Shown here in pieces: positions 23,396 through 34,821 of a stretch of DNA of 64,000 bases (positions are counted from its first letter, which is position 1; every line of letters begins with the position of its first letter). A model generated the notes under the pieces. It was not told where the DNA came from, did not search any database, and was given only the letters and a program-made list of their open reading frames with translations. This DNA comes from Dichetophora obliterata (lineage: Eukaryota; Arthropoda; Insecta; Diptera; Sciomyzidae). The stretch spans positions 130,027,920 through 130,091,919 of the forward strand of contig OY986438.1 in assembly GCA_963920525.1 (NCBI GenBank), given 5' to 3'. Both the position numbers and the translations under genes were made by a program.

Positions 23396-23904
23396 TTCAT
23401 TTTATGCGTTTAAAAAAAAATATTTGTAGGACGAAGTAGGAAAATTTATTTGCAACTCTTTGTTATATAGTAACTATACTAGTAGTCTTAAAAAAAATCA
23501 CACTTAATATTATAAAAATTTTTTATCCAAATTTAACAATTTCTTAAATTTTTCAATTGATAATATCTTATATTATTTTTATGTTGTTGTATTTATATTA
23601 GTATTGTTATATTTATATTATAAATACTAAAATATTTATAAAGTGTTATATTTTCTTAGATTTCTTGATTATTTTTATTTAATCAAATTTTTTTATAGCA
23701 AAAAATTTTACCTGGCTGAGTTTCATTAAAGCACAAAATTTTGACAATTATTTGTTTAAGAGAACCCAACGAATTTAAAATTTTTTTTTTAAATGTCTAC
23801 ACTTCGAAGTGTCACAGCGTTGCTAAAACTGAGTCTTTTTCCAAAATATTATGTTTTTGTTTTATCTATGCCAATTTTCTATACCAATATTGTTAGGTGT
23901 GCAG

Positions 23905-24492
23905 TAGAGTGGGTCGCAAAAAAAAGTTTAAAAAGTCCGCCCCTCATATGAAAGCTTACCTCGAGAGAATTACGTGGGCATACAAATTTTTTTTTTAAGG
24001 CACCCTGTATGAACCGCCAAAACCGTTTTTTCGTTATAGCTTTGCTTCCTTAAGTAATAAAATAAAATTTTAAATAATGGTTATTTTGAATTCTAAACTT
24101 AATCGGTTGTAACTTGTTTGATTATCAACTTATTTAAAAACTCTCAAGGACAAACTTTGTTGGTTTTTTAAGGGCTTTTTATTTATGAAAAAATATTTTT
24201 CAATTAGGGGGGTAGAAGTCTGCGTAACTGAAATAATTTAACGAATTTGAGGTTTTAGGTTGATGGAGCCTATAAAACAATTGTAGGGTTCATTAATACC
24301 TTTTTAACGATATATTGCATTTGAAGATCAGACTTAAGGAAGCAAAGTTATAACGAAAAAACGGTTTTGACGGTTCATACAGGGTGCCTAAAAAAACATT
24401 TTTATGCCCACGTACCCCTCTTGAGGTAAGCTTTCATATAAGGAGCGGACTTTTCAAGCTTATTTTTTTTGTATGGGGACCGACCCGGTCTA
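23905..24492. mobile_element. MITE with 8-bp target duplication GTGTGCAG
   Basis: Both flanks carry GTGTGCAG (23897-23904 and 24493-24500). The termini read TAGAGTGGGTCGC and, inverted, TAGACCGGGTCGG. The inverted repeat runs about 150 bp, including GTCCGCCCCTCATATGAAAG, TTACGTGGGCAT and CACCCTGTATGAACCG on the left and their complements on the right. The 588-bp unit has no coding content. The 8-bp duplication points to hAT or P type. Confidence 0.9.
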
Positions 24493-24500
24493 GTGTGCAG

Positions 24501-26870
24501 TCATAAAAATTTTTGATTTTTGTCAATGGGACAACATTCTTTCTTTCTTCATATATTCATAAGAAAAATACCGCTGTTGCAAAATTATAACCTTACTTCA
24601 TAAGAAGTGTCCTTTTTTTGCGGACAAAGCAAAATTTCAATAGCGTTACCCACTCTCCTGAATTTTTTCTATTAAATCTATTAAAACTTTTTAAAAGTTT
24701 ATACCAAATAGTAACCTTTATATCATGCTTAGCATGAAAAATCGTCACACCTATTCTATCATTTTTTATGTCAGCCATGTTCTTGCCAGAGCTCTCACCG
24801 ATTTAAATATTATATGTACTCCAGACAAATTTCTAGATTTTACTGCTAAGCGCTTCTTCTTATGTATGGTACCATAAGTTCATCATTAATTAAACAATTT
24901 TTTGTTGGTTTTTTTTTTCAAAATTTGCATAAATGTTATTAGAAATTCAAACATTTTTGTGAAAATGTATTGACAACGTCTCGGTGCCGATGCTTCCATG
25001 AATTTATCTAATCAACTTGCGTTGTGTTGATTTACAAAATAATTTTTTGTATTATGTAAATTTGCATCCACACAGAATTCGTTTAGCTGCCAGATTAGAA
25101 AATAACAAAAACACAAAATAAAAAAATTCCCTTGCATGCATGTCATTCATTAAAATTGAACTCAAGAATGAAATAAAACGAAAAAAGGCCAAAATTAATT
25201 TAAAAACGCCCCCATTTATTCGTGCTCAAATTCATGCAATTCTTTGTCAACATTTTCAGTGCGCTTTTTGCTTTAATTGTTGTTGTTGTTATTTTCCAAT
25301 GACAGTCTTCGACAGTGCCTACAATTTTTCCTATCATTTATACCCGTACTTTATTTTTGAGCTATGGCTGGGGCTTCAAATTCAAAGCGTCAAAAGAATT
25401 GATGTGAAAAAACTCTAAAGAAGCCAGCGACAATTACAACAACAACAAAAAACAAAATGAAAAATCCTTCTCATGTCATCAGAAGTACGAAAAATAATTC
25501 ACTTTGTGCGAAATTCATCTCGAATAATATGTCAAACGTGACAAAAATTCAAAATTGATACCCAGGCTTTGTTGATGACTGCCTGGCTGGCTGTCTGGCT
25601 GTTTGCCTGACTTAAATCGTGTGACGACAATGAATAACGCTGGCGACAATATCGTCAACAAACACAACAACAACATCCAATGCCACTGTTATAACTACTT
25701 TGGGCTTAGGTATAGTTTTTAGACTTACTTGTTGTTTTTGTTGCAGTAATTATCAACTGCCTTAGTTTGTCACGTCAACTAAATGACACGTTCTTCGACA
25801 AAGATAATAAAAAGAAGAGCACCACAATCTCAAAATTGATGTGTGAGAATTATATACATATGTATATAGTAACCATATATTGTAGATAATGTTTTGTTAT
25901 TTTGTGTATTGTCACTATTTTCGAAGTCTTTGTTCCGCATTTAAGATATTCTGTCCGGTGTCTTTGATGCATTATTCTCGCACATTTTCTTTTAGTCAAA
26001 CACATGTAGTGAAAACTATTTTGAATTTTGGAAATGATAAAAAATTCTGTAAATGATTAAAGTAAACTTTTTGTGTTTCACCTTTTACACTTAGCGAAAT
26101 GAAAACTAAACAATTATTTTTTAGAAATACAACTTAAAATAATAGATTAGAATAAAAATAATGTGAAACAATTGTTTTTAAAAAACGGCAAATAAATTCA
26201 TTCATGCTGATTTTAAATTCTAACTTTTTTGTAAGAAAGTGTTTTTTGCTTTTTATATTTTTTTTAGGGATAAAGTGGATTAAGGATTAAAGGATTAAGA
26301 ATAAATATTTCACTCATAAGAAGGTGCTCGCATATGAAATGTGCATTTTATAAAACTGTTTAAATACAATTGTTTTTCAAATATTAAAAAAAAATCGTTT
26401 TTTGCAATTAACTTTAATTTTTTAAGGTCCTGGACGGTGAAATCGAACTTTTATTTCGGACAAATTTTTATCTAATGCGATCCCAACAAAATAATGTACC
26501 TATTAAATAAATAGTTTTTATTAAAAATTTCATCTGTTTCAATAGTGTATTAGTATTTTTTTGTTATTTGAGGGCCAGTTTTTAGGTGCTGGTGTAAACC
26601 TTAATTGATTTGAAAGTAGTTCAAAAGTAACCTGAGCTCAACTTCAGTATTTACTTTGCAGTGCATGTGTTTAAATTTGTTGTAATATAAGATGTTTTGA
26701 TGCGGTAACATTTTCAAATATCAAGGCTTTATCGATTTTTTTTAAAAGATGACAATAACTAGCAGACTGATTGTAAATACTGACACACAATTTACAACAA
26801 AACAAATTCAACACAACGAATTACACATTTGTAAAGGGCTTCCCCTGAGCGTTGGTTAAGACTAAAAAAA
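24501..26870. other. no gene supported
   Basis: AT-rich intron-like sequence. The frame at 25140-25418 is Cys/Phe-rich low complexity (from a GTTGTT-type repeat) and not convincing. Short TG(G)CTGGCTGTCTGGCTG repeats occur near 25580-25610. Confidence 0.4.
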
Positions 26871-27196
26871 AAGGGTTAATAGCGTAAATGTCGATAAAAT
26901 GACAGCTGCGGTTAGGGTTGCGGAATCATCTTTATTCATTTTTCTAAATCTTTTGAAAACCTGTTAAAAATCTTTTATGAACATAGAAACTAAATAAAAT
27001 TTGTATATACTTCAACTACTTAAAGTATGTAATGATTAGCGCCAACAGCAACTCTCCTTCACACACGTAGATTTTTATGTTAGTTTACACTCCAAAATAG
27101 GCTCGAAAATAATGTTAACTCACGCTTAAACGCATGTAAGTTCACAAGGTTCACAATGTTTACGGGTCAGTTACATGCTTAGATGAGAACCCTTAA
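26871..27196 (+). mobile_element. dispersed MITE, copy 1
   Basis: Matches 61161-61452 in the same orientation, sharing GACAGCTGCGGTTAGGGTTG, TTCACACACGTAGATTT and GCTTAGATGAGAACCCTTA. This copy starts with AAGGGTTAAT and ends AACCCTTA, a short inverted terminus. No coding sequence. Confidence 0.75.
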
Positions 27197-27317
27197 TATT
27201 TTTGAATATAATGTTTGGTATTGGGCCTTTGCTTTTAGAATTCACGGATCTGTTTATAGCTAAACTATGTACGTTATGTACTTTACTATGTATTTTTATT
27301 TTCATTGTTTATATAAT

Positions 27318-27364
27318 TCACTAAATATAAATTTAAAAAATTTTTTTTTCATTTCAGGTAAGCA
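27318..27364 (+). promoter_or_regulatory. candidate recursive-splice (ratchet) site 1
   Basis: A run of pyrimidines leads into CATTTCAG, directly followed by GTAAGC; the junction lies between 27357 and 27358. A branchpoint-like CACTAAAT sits 30-40 bp upstream. A strong 3' splice site abutting a 5' splice site with no exon between them is the hallmark of ratchet points in long fly introns. No reading frame surrounds it. Without RNA data it remains a motif call. Confidence 0.55.
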
Positions 27365-27804
27365 CAACTAATCCTCAAATGAATTTATTGAAACTGGTGA
27401 GTTTTTATTTGTTCCTTATATCCTTTATGACAAATTACATAGTGTTTAAAATGCGGGTGTTCAAAAGTTTTCTAATGAAATCACATTATTTGAGTGATCG
27501 ACTAAAGGATTTCTAGCAAAAAAAAAACGTCTCGCAGTCTTTAAAAAAAAAATTGTACTTCAGTACATCTTCAACCCTTTCAATTTATGTTGAATTATTC
27601 GTTTTTCATCAAATGCTTTAATATATGTTATTTACGTTACAGCCCTACAAAGAAAGCAGAGTCAATTGCCTGCTTAAATATAATGACTGGTCACGCGACA
27701 GCTGCAATTGACAGCTATCACATGACAGGTCTGAAATATCTTGTCACGGAACAGGTTTTTTGTGCCTGTTACTGGACAGATTTAAATTTCTGTTTTTCGA
27801 GGCA

Positions 27805-28161
27805 GGTCACTGAACAGGTCTTAGGTGATGCAGCAGATGGCAATTGACCCTTGTCAAAGACAATGCTATGTAAAAGCGACCGACCGGTTTTATATGTTGG
27901 TGGCAGAGTTGGTCCCTATCCCTTGGGAACCTATCACGTGGTAGGTTCTGAACGGGTTCCTTTTTCATCAAAACAGGTCACCAATCTACTCTTCTGGACC
28001 GGTCACTGGATCGGTCCAAGGTGATGCAGCAGGTGGCAATTGACGCCTGTCAATGACAATGCTATGTAAAAGTGACCGGTCGGTGTTATATGTTGGTTGC
28101 AGAATTGGGACAGGTCCCTATCCCTTGGGGACCTATCACGTAATAGGTTCAGAACAGGTTC
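27805..28161. repeat. tandem duplication, unit about 196 bp
   Basis: Two copies, starting at 27805 and 28001 (GGTCACTG...), share GGTGATGCAGCAG, GACAATGCTATGTAAAAG, ATATGTTGG and TCCCTATCCCTTGGG. The sequence is full of GACAGGTC/GACCGGTC-type palindromic words and is more GC-rich than its surroundings. Function unknown; probably part of a non-autonomous element, with related AACAGGT words back to about 27720. Confidence 0.8.
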
Positions 28162-28287
28162 TTCTCTCCTTAGGGAGTTTATTCATTAAAAAAATAGTCA
28201 TATTTTATTATAAACAAACATATGAACATGGAAAATACAAAAACCGGTGTCACCTCTGTTACACTTTTTTAACATTCTCATTCGTAG

Positions 28288-28404
28288 TTTAAGCCAAAAT
28301 TTATCGAATTCGGTTGATTAATTCATGCGATTTATTATTTTGTTATTTTGTTTTAGCAATATCGCATGAATTAATCAACCGAATTCGATAAATTTGGGCT
28401 TAAA
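28288..28404. repeat. near-perfect 44-bp hairpin
   Basis: Arms at 28288-28331 and 28361-28404 are inverted copies with one mismatch, around a 29-base loop. The arm sequence (CGAATTCGGTTGATTAATTC at its core) also occurs singly near 63860. It therefore looks like two head-to-head copies of the tip of one repeat. Confidence 0.85.
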
Positions 28405-28640
28405 CTCTTCGTTTTGAATTGTAAATTGAATTAAATAATGGATTGAGCCAAAAAAATGGCCATGAAAGTAATACTCTTGGACAATATCATGAAAAAAATG
28501 GAAAAATGGTCCAAAATTTGGACAAAAATGCCCGTAACTTTTGAACCGTTGGACCAATGTTGGAGGTTTTTTTTGTAAATTGATCAAAATGAGCTCACCT
28601 TTCCAACGCGCGATTAAACCCGATCGATAGTTTTTGAGTT
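28361..28640 (+). repeat. dispersed repeat shared with 63600-63888
   Basis: From the hairpin arm outward, the sequence ATGGATTGAGCCAAAAAAAT, ATGGCCATGAAAGTAATA, TTTGGACAAAAATGCCCGTA and TTGGACCAATGTTGGAG is found again at 63600-63888 on the opposite strand, without the second arm. Family unknown. Confidence 0.8.
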
Positions 28641-28819
28641 ATGGATGTGAACGTGTAGGTAATATTTCATACGAACGTCAATTTGGGAAAAAATCTACCA
28701 ACAAAAAGTAGGGGACTCGATTTTAACGATAGAGGTATGGTTCCTTTGGCAAATTTTCATGGAATAACCCATAGAATACGGAAATCATAGGGAAATTGTT
28801 GAAAAATAAATCGACCCGC

Positions 28820-28843
28820 CCTAATATATATATATATATATTA
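28820..28843. repeat. (TA)n microsatellite
   Basis: About eleven uninterrupted TA dinucleotides. Confidence 0.9.
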
Positions 28844-29214
28844 TACAGCAATTCTTTTTTAAACGCACCGGCCTTACGGAATGACCATATATGGTTTGGG
28901 TTTCATTTTGCATGCAGCATCACTGACGGAAATAAAAAACTGAATTTGGTGGAAAAAAATTTAGCGTCATTTTTGGCGGTGCTACGGGATGCACAAAATT
29001 GACAATAATCGGCAAAACATCAAAAATCTATTTTCACGAAAATTCATATCTCAAACACTTCTAAACCCAATCTTAAATTTGAACTGCAGTAGGAAAGTAA
29101 ATCAAAATAACTTTTATCTTAAAATAATTTTTGAAAATTTTGGTGGTTTGGGGCTCCATCCCTTGCGGTAAAGTAATTGATTTTGAAGTAGGGTTTCGGA
29201 GAACATCATTTAAA

Positions 29215-29670
29215 AATTAGTGGGGGGGCTCTCAATGGGTTCAGGAGACATGGTCATTTTTAAATCTAAACACAACTATTCTTTAATTCATGGGGCAAAC
29301 CTAAGTAACTCACGAAAAATAGGCGTATTTTCAGGAATTTTTTTGACTCAATGAAAAGATCAATAAAAAATCTTTAAAGTATTTTTTATAATATAAGTAT
29401 TGATATACAAAAAGTAAGTTTTTTATTGCTTTTAAGCACAAAATTTCTTAAAAAAGAATTGTGTGTCGATAGATTTAAAAATTTGTGTGGGTTTTCAATG
29501 GGTTCAGGAGATATGGTCTTTTTAAGATCTAAATACAAATATTTTTTAATTAAGGGGCAAACCTAAGTAACTCACAAAAAATAGGCGTATTTCCAGGAAT
29601 TTTTTTGACTCAATGAAAAGATCAATAAAAAAATCAGTAAAGTACCTTTTATAATATAAGTTTGTACCTT
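29215..29670. repeat. tandem repeat, unit about 262 bp, second copy partial
   Basis: CAATGGGTTCAGGAGA at about 29233 and 29494 begins two copies that share GGGGCAAACCTAAGTAACTC, AATAGGCGTATTT and TTGACTCAATGAAAAGATCA. The second ends soon after TTATAATATAAG. Confidence 0.8.
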
Positions 29671-30653
29671 TTATAATCAGTATAATATTAATACACAAAA
29701 TGTAATTTTTTTATACAGACCAACGGGTCTATGGCCGCACATCAAATGTCCTTAATTTTTGATCTGGAACAAAAAACAAAATCTGGTCAGTTTCTATACA
29801 TCAACAGCTATCGACACACGTCGGATTTTTTCGATAATCCTACGTGTGTCGATAGACTCTCAAAATTTCAAATCGATCGGAGAAGATTTACTCGAGTTGA
29901 TTCCGGCCGTCTCAAAAAAAGTGGTTTCGAAAAAAACGAGTTTAAAATTATAAGTACTAAAAATTCGTATAATATCTTCATATACTTCGACACTTTTACC
30001 GAATTCTATCTCCTGATATAATATTTCTTAAAGCATCTTTAAAGCGAAAAAATTTTCGACTTTTCAAAATTTTAATTAGATGAATTTAAAGGGGGGAACT
30101 CTTAACAATCTAATTTCTTAACCGAATTTTAAGTTTCACCTACCGCTGGAAAAGTTATTAAACGGTCTTTAATTTAAAAATAATGTTGTGATATTTTTAT
30201 CTTTTTTCTATATTACTTTTAATAATTATATTATTTTTAAATATTCAAGGAATTTCAAGAACCGAAAGCTAGTTCTAAAACACTATTTTTCTTGCACCAA
30301 ACCGACCTCAAATCATTTAAGATTTTAAAATATATTGTTTATTTCGTTAATATGAGCCTACTTCACTTAAATTGCGCTATTAGTATTTTAGTAAATAAAA
30401 AGAAAATTGTACAAAATTAATTTCCTTGGCTCATTTCTAAAAAATATTATATGTGACTCTAGAATTCTTTGAAAATTTTGGAAATTGAAAAACGAGCAGC
30501 AAAACAATACATAAACAATAATGCAGTCCATGCATGCAGCATTGTTAAACATTCGTGAAATGGAATTGAATATACTAAGACTGAAAGTTATTCGTACCAT
30601 CGATGCATCCCGGTCTGAAAGTTTTTAAATATAGTACAGAACAACATATACAA
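29671..30653. other. no gene supported
   Basis: A 96-codon frame at 29731-30021 overlaps a second frame and has no recognisable motif. A pair of inverted words, ATCGACACACGT and ACGTGTGTCGAT, at 29810-29855 forms a small stem. Confidence 0.4.
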
Positions 30654-30806
30654 CCCTATCGGGATTAATTTTTCACGCGGAATCGGAAAAGGGACTTTTA
30701 ATTTTTAAGATAAAGCTCAAGAACATTTGTAAAATTTTCTTAAGCTTTATCTTAAAAGTGAAAACTCCCTTTTTCGAATTCGCGTGAAAAATTATTCCCG
30801 ATAGGG
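30654..30806. mobile_element. 153-bp fold-back MITE
   Basis: Nearly the whole unit is a hairpin. The left arm CCCTATCGGGATTAATTTTT and the right arm (reverse-complemented) CCCTATCGGGAATAATTTTT are followed inward by CACGCG, AAAGGGA and AAGATAAAGCT in both. The arms are about 65-70 bp with a short loop. No coding content. Confidence 0.8.
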
Positions 30807-31135
30807 CTGATTGAGTAACTAACATTACAGTGTTTATGCTACATATCATAAAGTTAAACTTGTTTATTTAGGCTTTAACACACAGTAAAAAATTTCCAGA
30901 CAATCTAGAAAAATAGCACCGAATCGTTAAAAAATCGGGCTTCATTTAAAGAAGGGCTTCACTCATTGAAATAAGAAATTTTTCATTAAATTCCTGGAAA
31001 AAATTTGTAATTTTTGCAAAAAAAAAACATTTTTTTAAGATTTTAAGCAGCATACTGTGGGAATTTTGATTTTTATACTGAGAAAAACTGCAAACATTAT
31101 TATTATTAACATTTAATTATATTTAAAAATTACCA

Positions 31136-31206
31136 TTATCCGGAGACTTGAACCTCGGCCGCGTGAGTGTAAGTGCATGGGCTTATCCAATCGACCATCG
31201 ATGTTC
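31136..31206 (-). repeat. tRNA-like SINE-type segment, copy 1
   Basis: On the minus strand, TGGTCGATTGG fits a polymerase III A box and GTTCAAGTC fits the B box GWTCRANNC exactly, 33 bases apart. The T-arm folds only partly, and no 7-bp acceptor stem or good anticodon stem forms. This is not a functional tRNA and more likely a tRNA-derived repeat. The segment AAGCCCATGCACTTACACTC plus ACGCGGCCGAGG is repeated at 39529-39584. Confidence 0.5.
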
Positions 31207-31741
31207 AACAATCGTCGCTTAATTTGCTTTATTAAGAATCGTTTGCTTCGTAAGTAATTTTAAAGCATTTTTTCTAGAAATATAAGAAATGCATCCTTAA
31301 AATAAATCACTTGTGGTGTTACTTATATGTATTTCTATAAATTATCCAAGTTTTGTAACTTATGTTTCTCCAATTTTAAGAAATCATGCTGTGGAATGTT
31401 GCGAGCAGACTTGATATCAATACAGTTTTTTTTCAAATTATTTCTGCTTGTATAAAATTGTTGGAAATTTAACTTTTATCATGCCGTCATTTCTTATACT
31501 TAAGTAAAAACTTATCTTCAAACCTGATATAACGTCGTTATATCATGTAAAAATTCTCTACATTAAGGAGAAACCTCCATAGAACATAGAAAAACCCATG
31601 CCTATAAATTGAAGCCACAGTTTCTTAATTTAAGGGAAGTACATTTTTTTGAGTGAACGAACTTTATTTATTTACTTATTTATTTACTAAGCCAATTATG
31701 TTTACAGTTCTTACGAATATTTAATCCTAAGGTACATACAA

Positions 31742-32632
31742 TGTACCTGATGATGGAAAAGATCATCCGAGCTGCTGATCTGAGACGTAGTGGCACAATA
31801 TTCTACAAGAGTGTTATGCTGCTTGCGTATGCTGATGACATAGATATCATTGGCCATAATACGCGCGAAGTCAGTGCAGCATTTTCCAGATTAGAAAGAG
31901 AGTCAAGTCGAATGGGTCTGTCAGTGAATGGGTCTGGCAGATAAGACGAAATACTTAGTGTCAACAAACAAACAGTCCCAGCGTCTTGGAACCCACGTTA
32001 CCGTTGACAATACCTCCTTCGAGGTTGTGAAGAACTTCGTTTATCTGGGATCCAGCATTAATTCAACCAACGACATCAGCATTGAGATCAAACGAAGAAT
32101 AACTCTTGCCAACAGGTGTTACTTTGGGCTCAGTAGGCAATTGAGAAGCAGAGCCCTCTCTCGACGAACGAAAATCACGCTCTATAAATCGCTCATCATG
32201 CCCGTCCTACTTTACGCATCACAAACCTGGACGCTGAGCAGTTTAGATGAGAAGACTTTAAGAGCATTCGAGAGAAAGATTCTTCGTAAGATCTACGGAC
32301 CAATCTGCGTCAATGGCGAGTACCGAATACGGTGGAATGATGAACTGTATGAGCTGTTCGCTGACATCGACATAGTCAAGCGCATTAAAATCGAGCGGCT
32401 TCGCTGGCTTGGTCATGTTCAGCGCATGAAAGACGATGCTCCAGTGAAGAAAACATTCGATTCGGTACCCAGCGGCGGTCAACGCAGAAGAGGACGACCG
32501 CATCTTCGTTGGAAAGACCAAGTAGAGGACAACCTGACGAAGCTTGGAATTTCCAACTGGCGCCAGCAAGCGAAAGACAGAAATGGCTGGCGCAATTTCT
32601 TAGATGAGGCCAAGACCGACATTCGGTTGTAG
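31742..32632 (+). pseudogene. RTE-like ORF2, reverse transcriptase C-terminal part, frameshifted
   Basis: The first segment holds the catalytic AYADDIDIIG (about 31828-31857). The frame is then broken near 31932 by an extra seven bases (GGGTCTG), which look like a local duplication of the nearby AATGGGTCTG, and it hits a TAA. The second segment (to 32632) has FVYLGSSIN, ITLYKSLIMPVLLYASQTWTL, LRAFERKILRKIYGP, RLRWLGHVQRM and the C-terminal GRPHLRWKDQVE, the usual thumb and tail of this RT type. Apart from that one frameshift the copy is clean, so it is fairly young. The endonuclease and RT fingers are missing. Confidence 0.9.
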
Positions 32633-32656
32633 CGCCAACTAATTAAGTAAGTAAGT
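31742..32656 (+). mobile_element. RTE-like LINE, 5'-truncated, with target duplication
   Basis: Flanked by the 13-bp direct repeat AAGGTACATACAA (31729-31741 and 32657-32669). The 3' end carries a short (GTAA)n tail, TTAAGTAAGTAAGT, as in RTE-type elements. The insertion starts in the middle of ORF2 and runs through its stop at 32632. Confidence 0.9.
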
Positions 32657-32736
32657 AAGGTACATACAACAAATAAAAATTATTCAATAACTGACGAATT
32701 TAAGACATTTTTTGTTCGACAAGTGCCTAAATAAAA

Positions 32737-33381
32737 TTGAATTCTGGTTATCCATTGGAGTCCTTAGATATTTTCAATGATCTTGGGGTTACAATGGATC
32801 CTAAACTACGCTTTAATATTCATGTAAATAAAATAATAAATAGAGCAAATAGTACTTTAGGATTTATTAAACGTTGGGCAAAAGAGTTTAATGATCCATT
32901 CATTACGAAAACCTTATTCACTTCCCTAGTGCGGCCTATCTTAGAATACGCTTCAGCTGCTTGGTGCCCACGATACGGTTGTTACATAGACGACATTGAA
33001 TCAGTGCAGAAACAATTTCTTTTGTTTTGCTTAAGCTATCTTTATTGTAATACTGATTTTCACTTACCACCTTATGAATATCGGTTACAACTCTTAAATC
33101 TTCCTTCTTTAAAAAATCGGAGAATTATGATAAATGCTTGTTGGATTATAAAACTTTTACATGGATATGTCAACAGTACATATTTATTGAGTAAAATATA
33201 TTTTAGTATTCCTCTTCGTCCTAGAAAATCTTTTGAGTAACTCCACATGAACTTTTGTAGAACTAATTATTTGCAAAATGAACCTCTTAGAAGCGCTTGC
33301 GGTGATTTTAATTTTGTATCTGATGTTATATTCTTAAGTGAATCCATGGACTCAATGAAACTTAAAATTGTAGATTACCTG
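32737..33381 (+). pseudogene. Jockey/CR1-like LINE ORF2 C-terminal part
   Basis: This encodes the region after the RT core: LGVTMDPKLRFNIHV, LGFIKRWAKEFNDPF, TKTLFTSLVRPILEYAS, IESVQKQFLLF and LPPYEYRLQLLNLPSLKNRR. This is the familiar C-terminal segment of Jockey/CR1-type ORF2. A TAA interrupts it at 33238-33240, but the same frame continues (NYLQNEPLRSACGDFNF...) to about 33381. Upstream RT motifs are absent. A fragment from the RT core of a similar element lies at 38550-39135 on the minus strand. Confidence 0.85.
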
Positions 33382-34190
33382 CAGTACCGTCGTTGATTAT
33401 GATTAAGTTCTCTCAAACATATATCTGATGTACCTGGTGATATTTGCAAACACATTAATATAACAATCTAAATGGATAAATGGACCTAAGCCTGAAATGG
33501 ATAATTTTGGTGGATGAACATCTAAATAATCTGAATGGACCTAAACCTAGGATCTTCAATTGCCTTATATCTTCATGATGAATGTGACTATATTTGTCGA
33601 CGGTACCGTGGTGTCTTGGGTCTTTTTACCTCATGAAACACTTCGTTAGATCGATTTCTAATATATTAATATGAGTGGCCGATAAGACCTAGTTTGTTTT
33701 GATGCCTGCGTTCGCAACTGGTTTTCTTTCTTTTATGAAAATTGGTTTGGTGAAGTTGACCTAGTTTGTCGAGTAACTACCCTGTCAAGCCAGGGTCCCA
33801 CCCCCACCGGCTTCAGGAAGGATATATATTATATATATATATACTTATTGGAGTGGTGTTTTATTGGGTATGAGACCTTGTTTGTCACACAACTCCGCCG
33901 ATGTCCGGATACAAAAATTGTTGCTAACTTGACCTTGTTTGTCTTGAAAACGCAACCCTGCTATGCTGTCTGATATTATCGATTTGACTTATTTTTTTTT
34001 TATTTTATACTTTAATAAAATTATATACTTTAAGCAATTTATTAAAACTTTTTAGTTTGTTTATAATACATGATTTCAATCAAAATCATACCTTATATTT
34101 TTGAATGGTATTAAATATATTATTTTATAATTTTAAATTTGCGATAAAAACTGTTAAGGCTTACCAATCGAATAAATAAATAAATAAAAC
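33382..34190 (+). other. probable 3' UTR and tail of the preceding LINE
   Basis: Non-coding sequence after the ORF2 remnant ends in (AATA)n at about 34168-34190, the kind of tail seen on Jockey/CR1-type LINEs. An (AT)n run lies at 33823-33845. The assignment is positional inference. Confidence 0.5.
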
Positions 34191-34821
34191 ATATCCGAAT
34201 GTCGAAGAAATCTACATGGAATATTAAAATTTATTAGCACTAATCTATACTATCAACTACATCATCGTATATATATTACGCAAACGAAAATTTTGTACGG
34301 CGTATGCCTTTTTAAGTACAAGTCCAATCTTTATAAATTTGGTATGGTTTGGTAGGTTTGGACCTGTAGATGTGCAAACTGGACTTTTTGTTTCTTAAAA
34401 AATAATATATTTTTAAAGCTATAGCGAGTCAAAGTTTACATGTAATTGTTGTTGTTATGTTGCTTTTTCTCTTCTTAATATCAGCATATGCCTAAAACTA
34501 TATGAGGTATTTATTTAGCGCCACCTATCGGCTAATAGCTTTGAAACTGTTATACTGACGAATAATCTTTTATAATTTCACAGCTAAGACTATAAATTGA
34601 TATATTCAATATCAAAGTGATACTGGAATGATTTCTTACAGTTGAAAAAAGATTTCTAAACTGTTAGTCGGAAATTTTTTAATTTTTAAAAATTTACACA
34701 AAAATGCAATAAGAAAATGAAAACTGGTAATGGAAACATTTTTGTTCAAGCATTTTTCGACTGAAAATCACTGCATATTTAAAAGAAATTTGGGTATGAA
34801 ATTAAATATGCCAACATTATA
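34191..34821. other. no gene seen
   Basis: AT-rich intergenic-type sequence without recognisable repeats. Confidence 0.4.

Noticed and set aside
25140..25418. 92-codon plus-strand frame with a Cys-rich stretch
   Set aside because: The cysteines come from a TTGTTGTTGT simple repeat; nothing supports translation.
31136..31206. Functional tRNA gene
   Set aside because: The boxes are present, but the acceptor stem fails completely and no acceptable anticodon arm forms.
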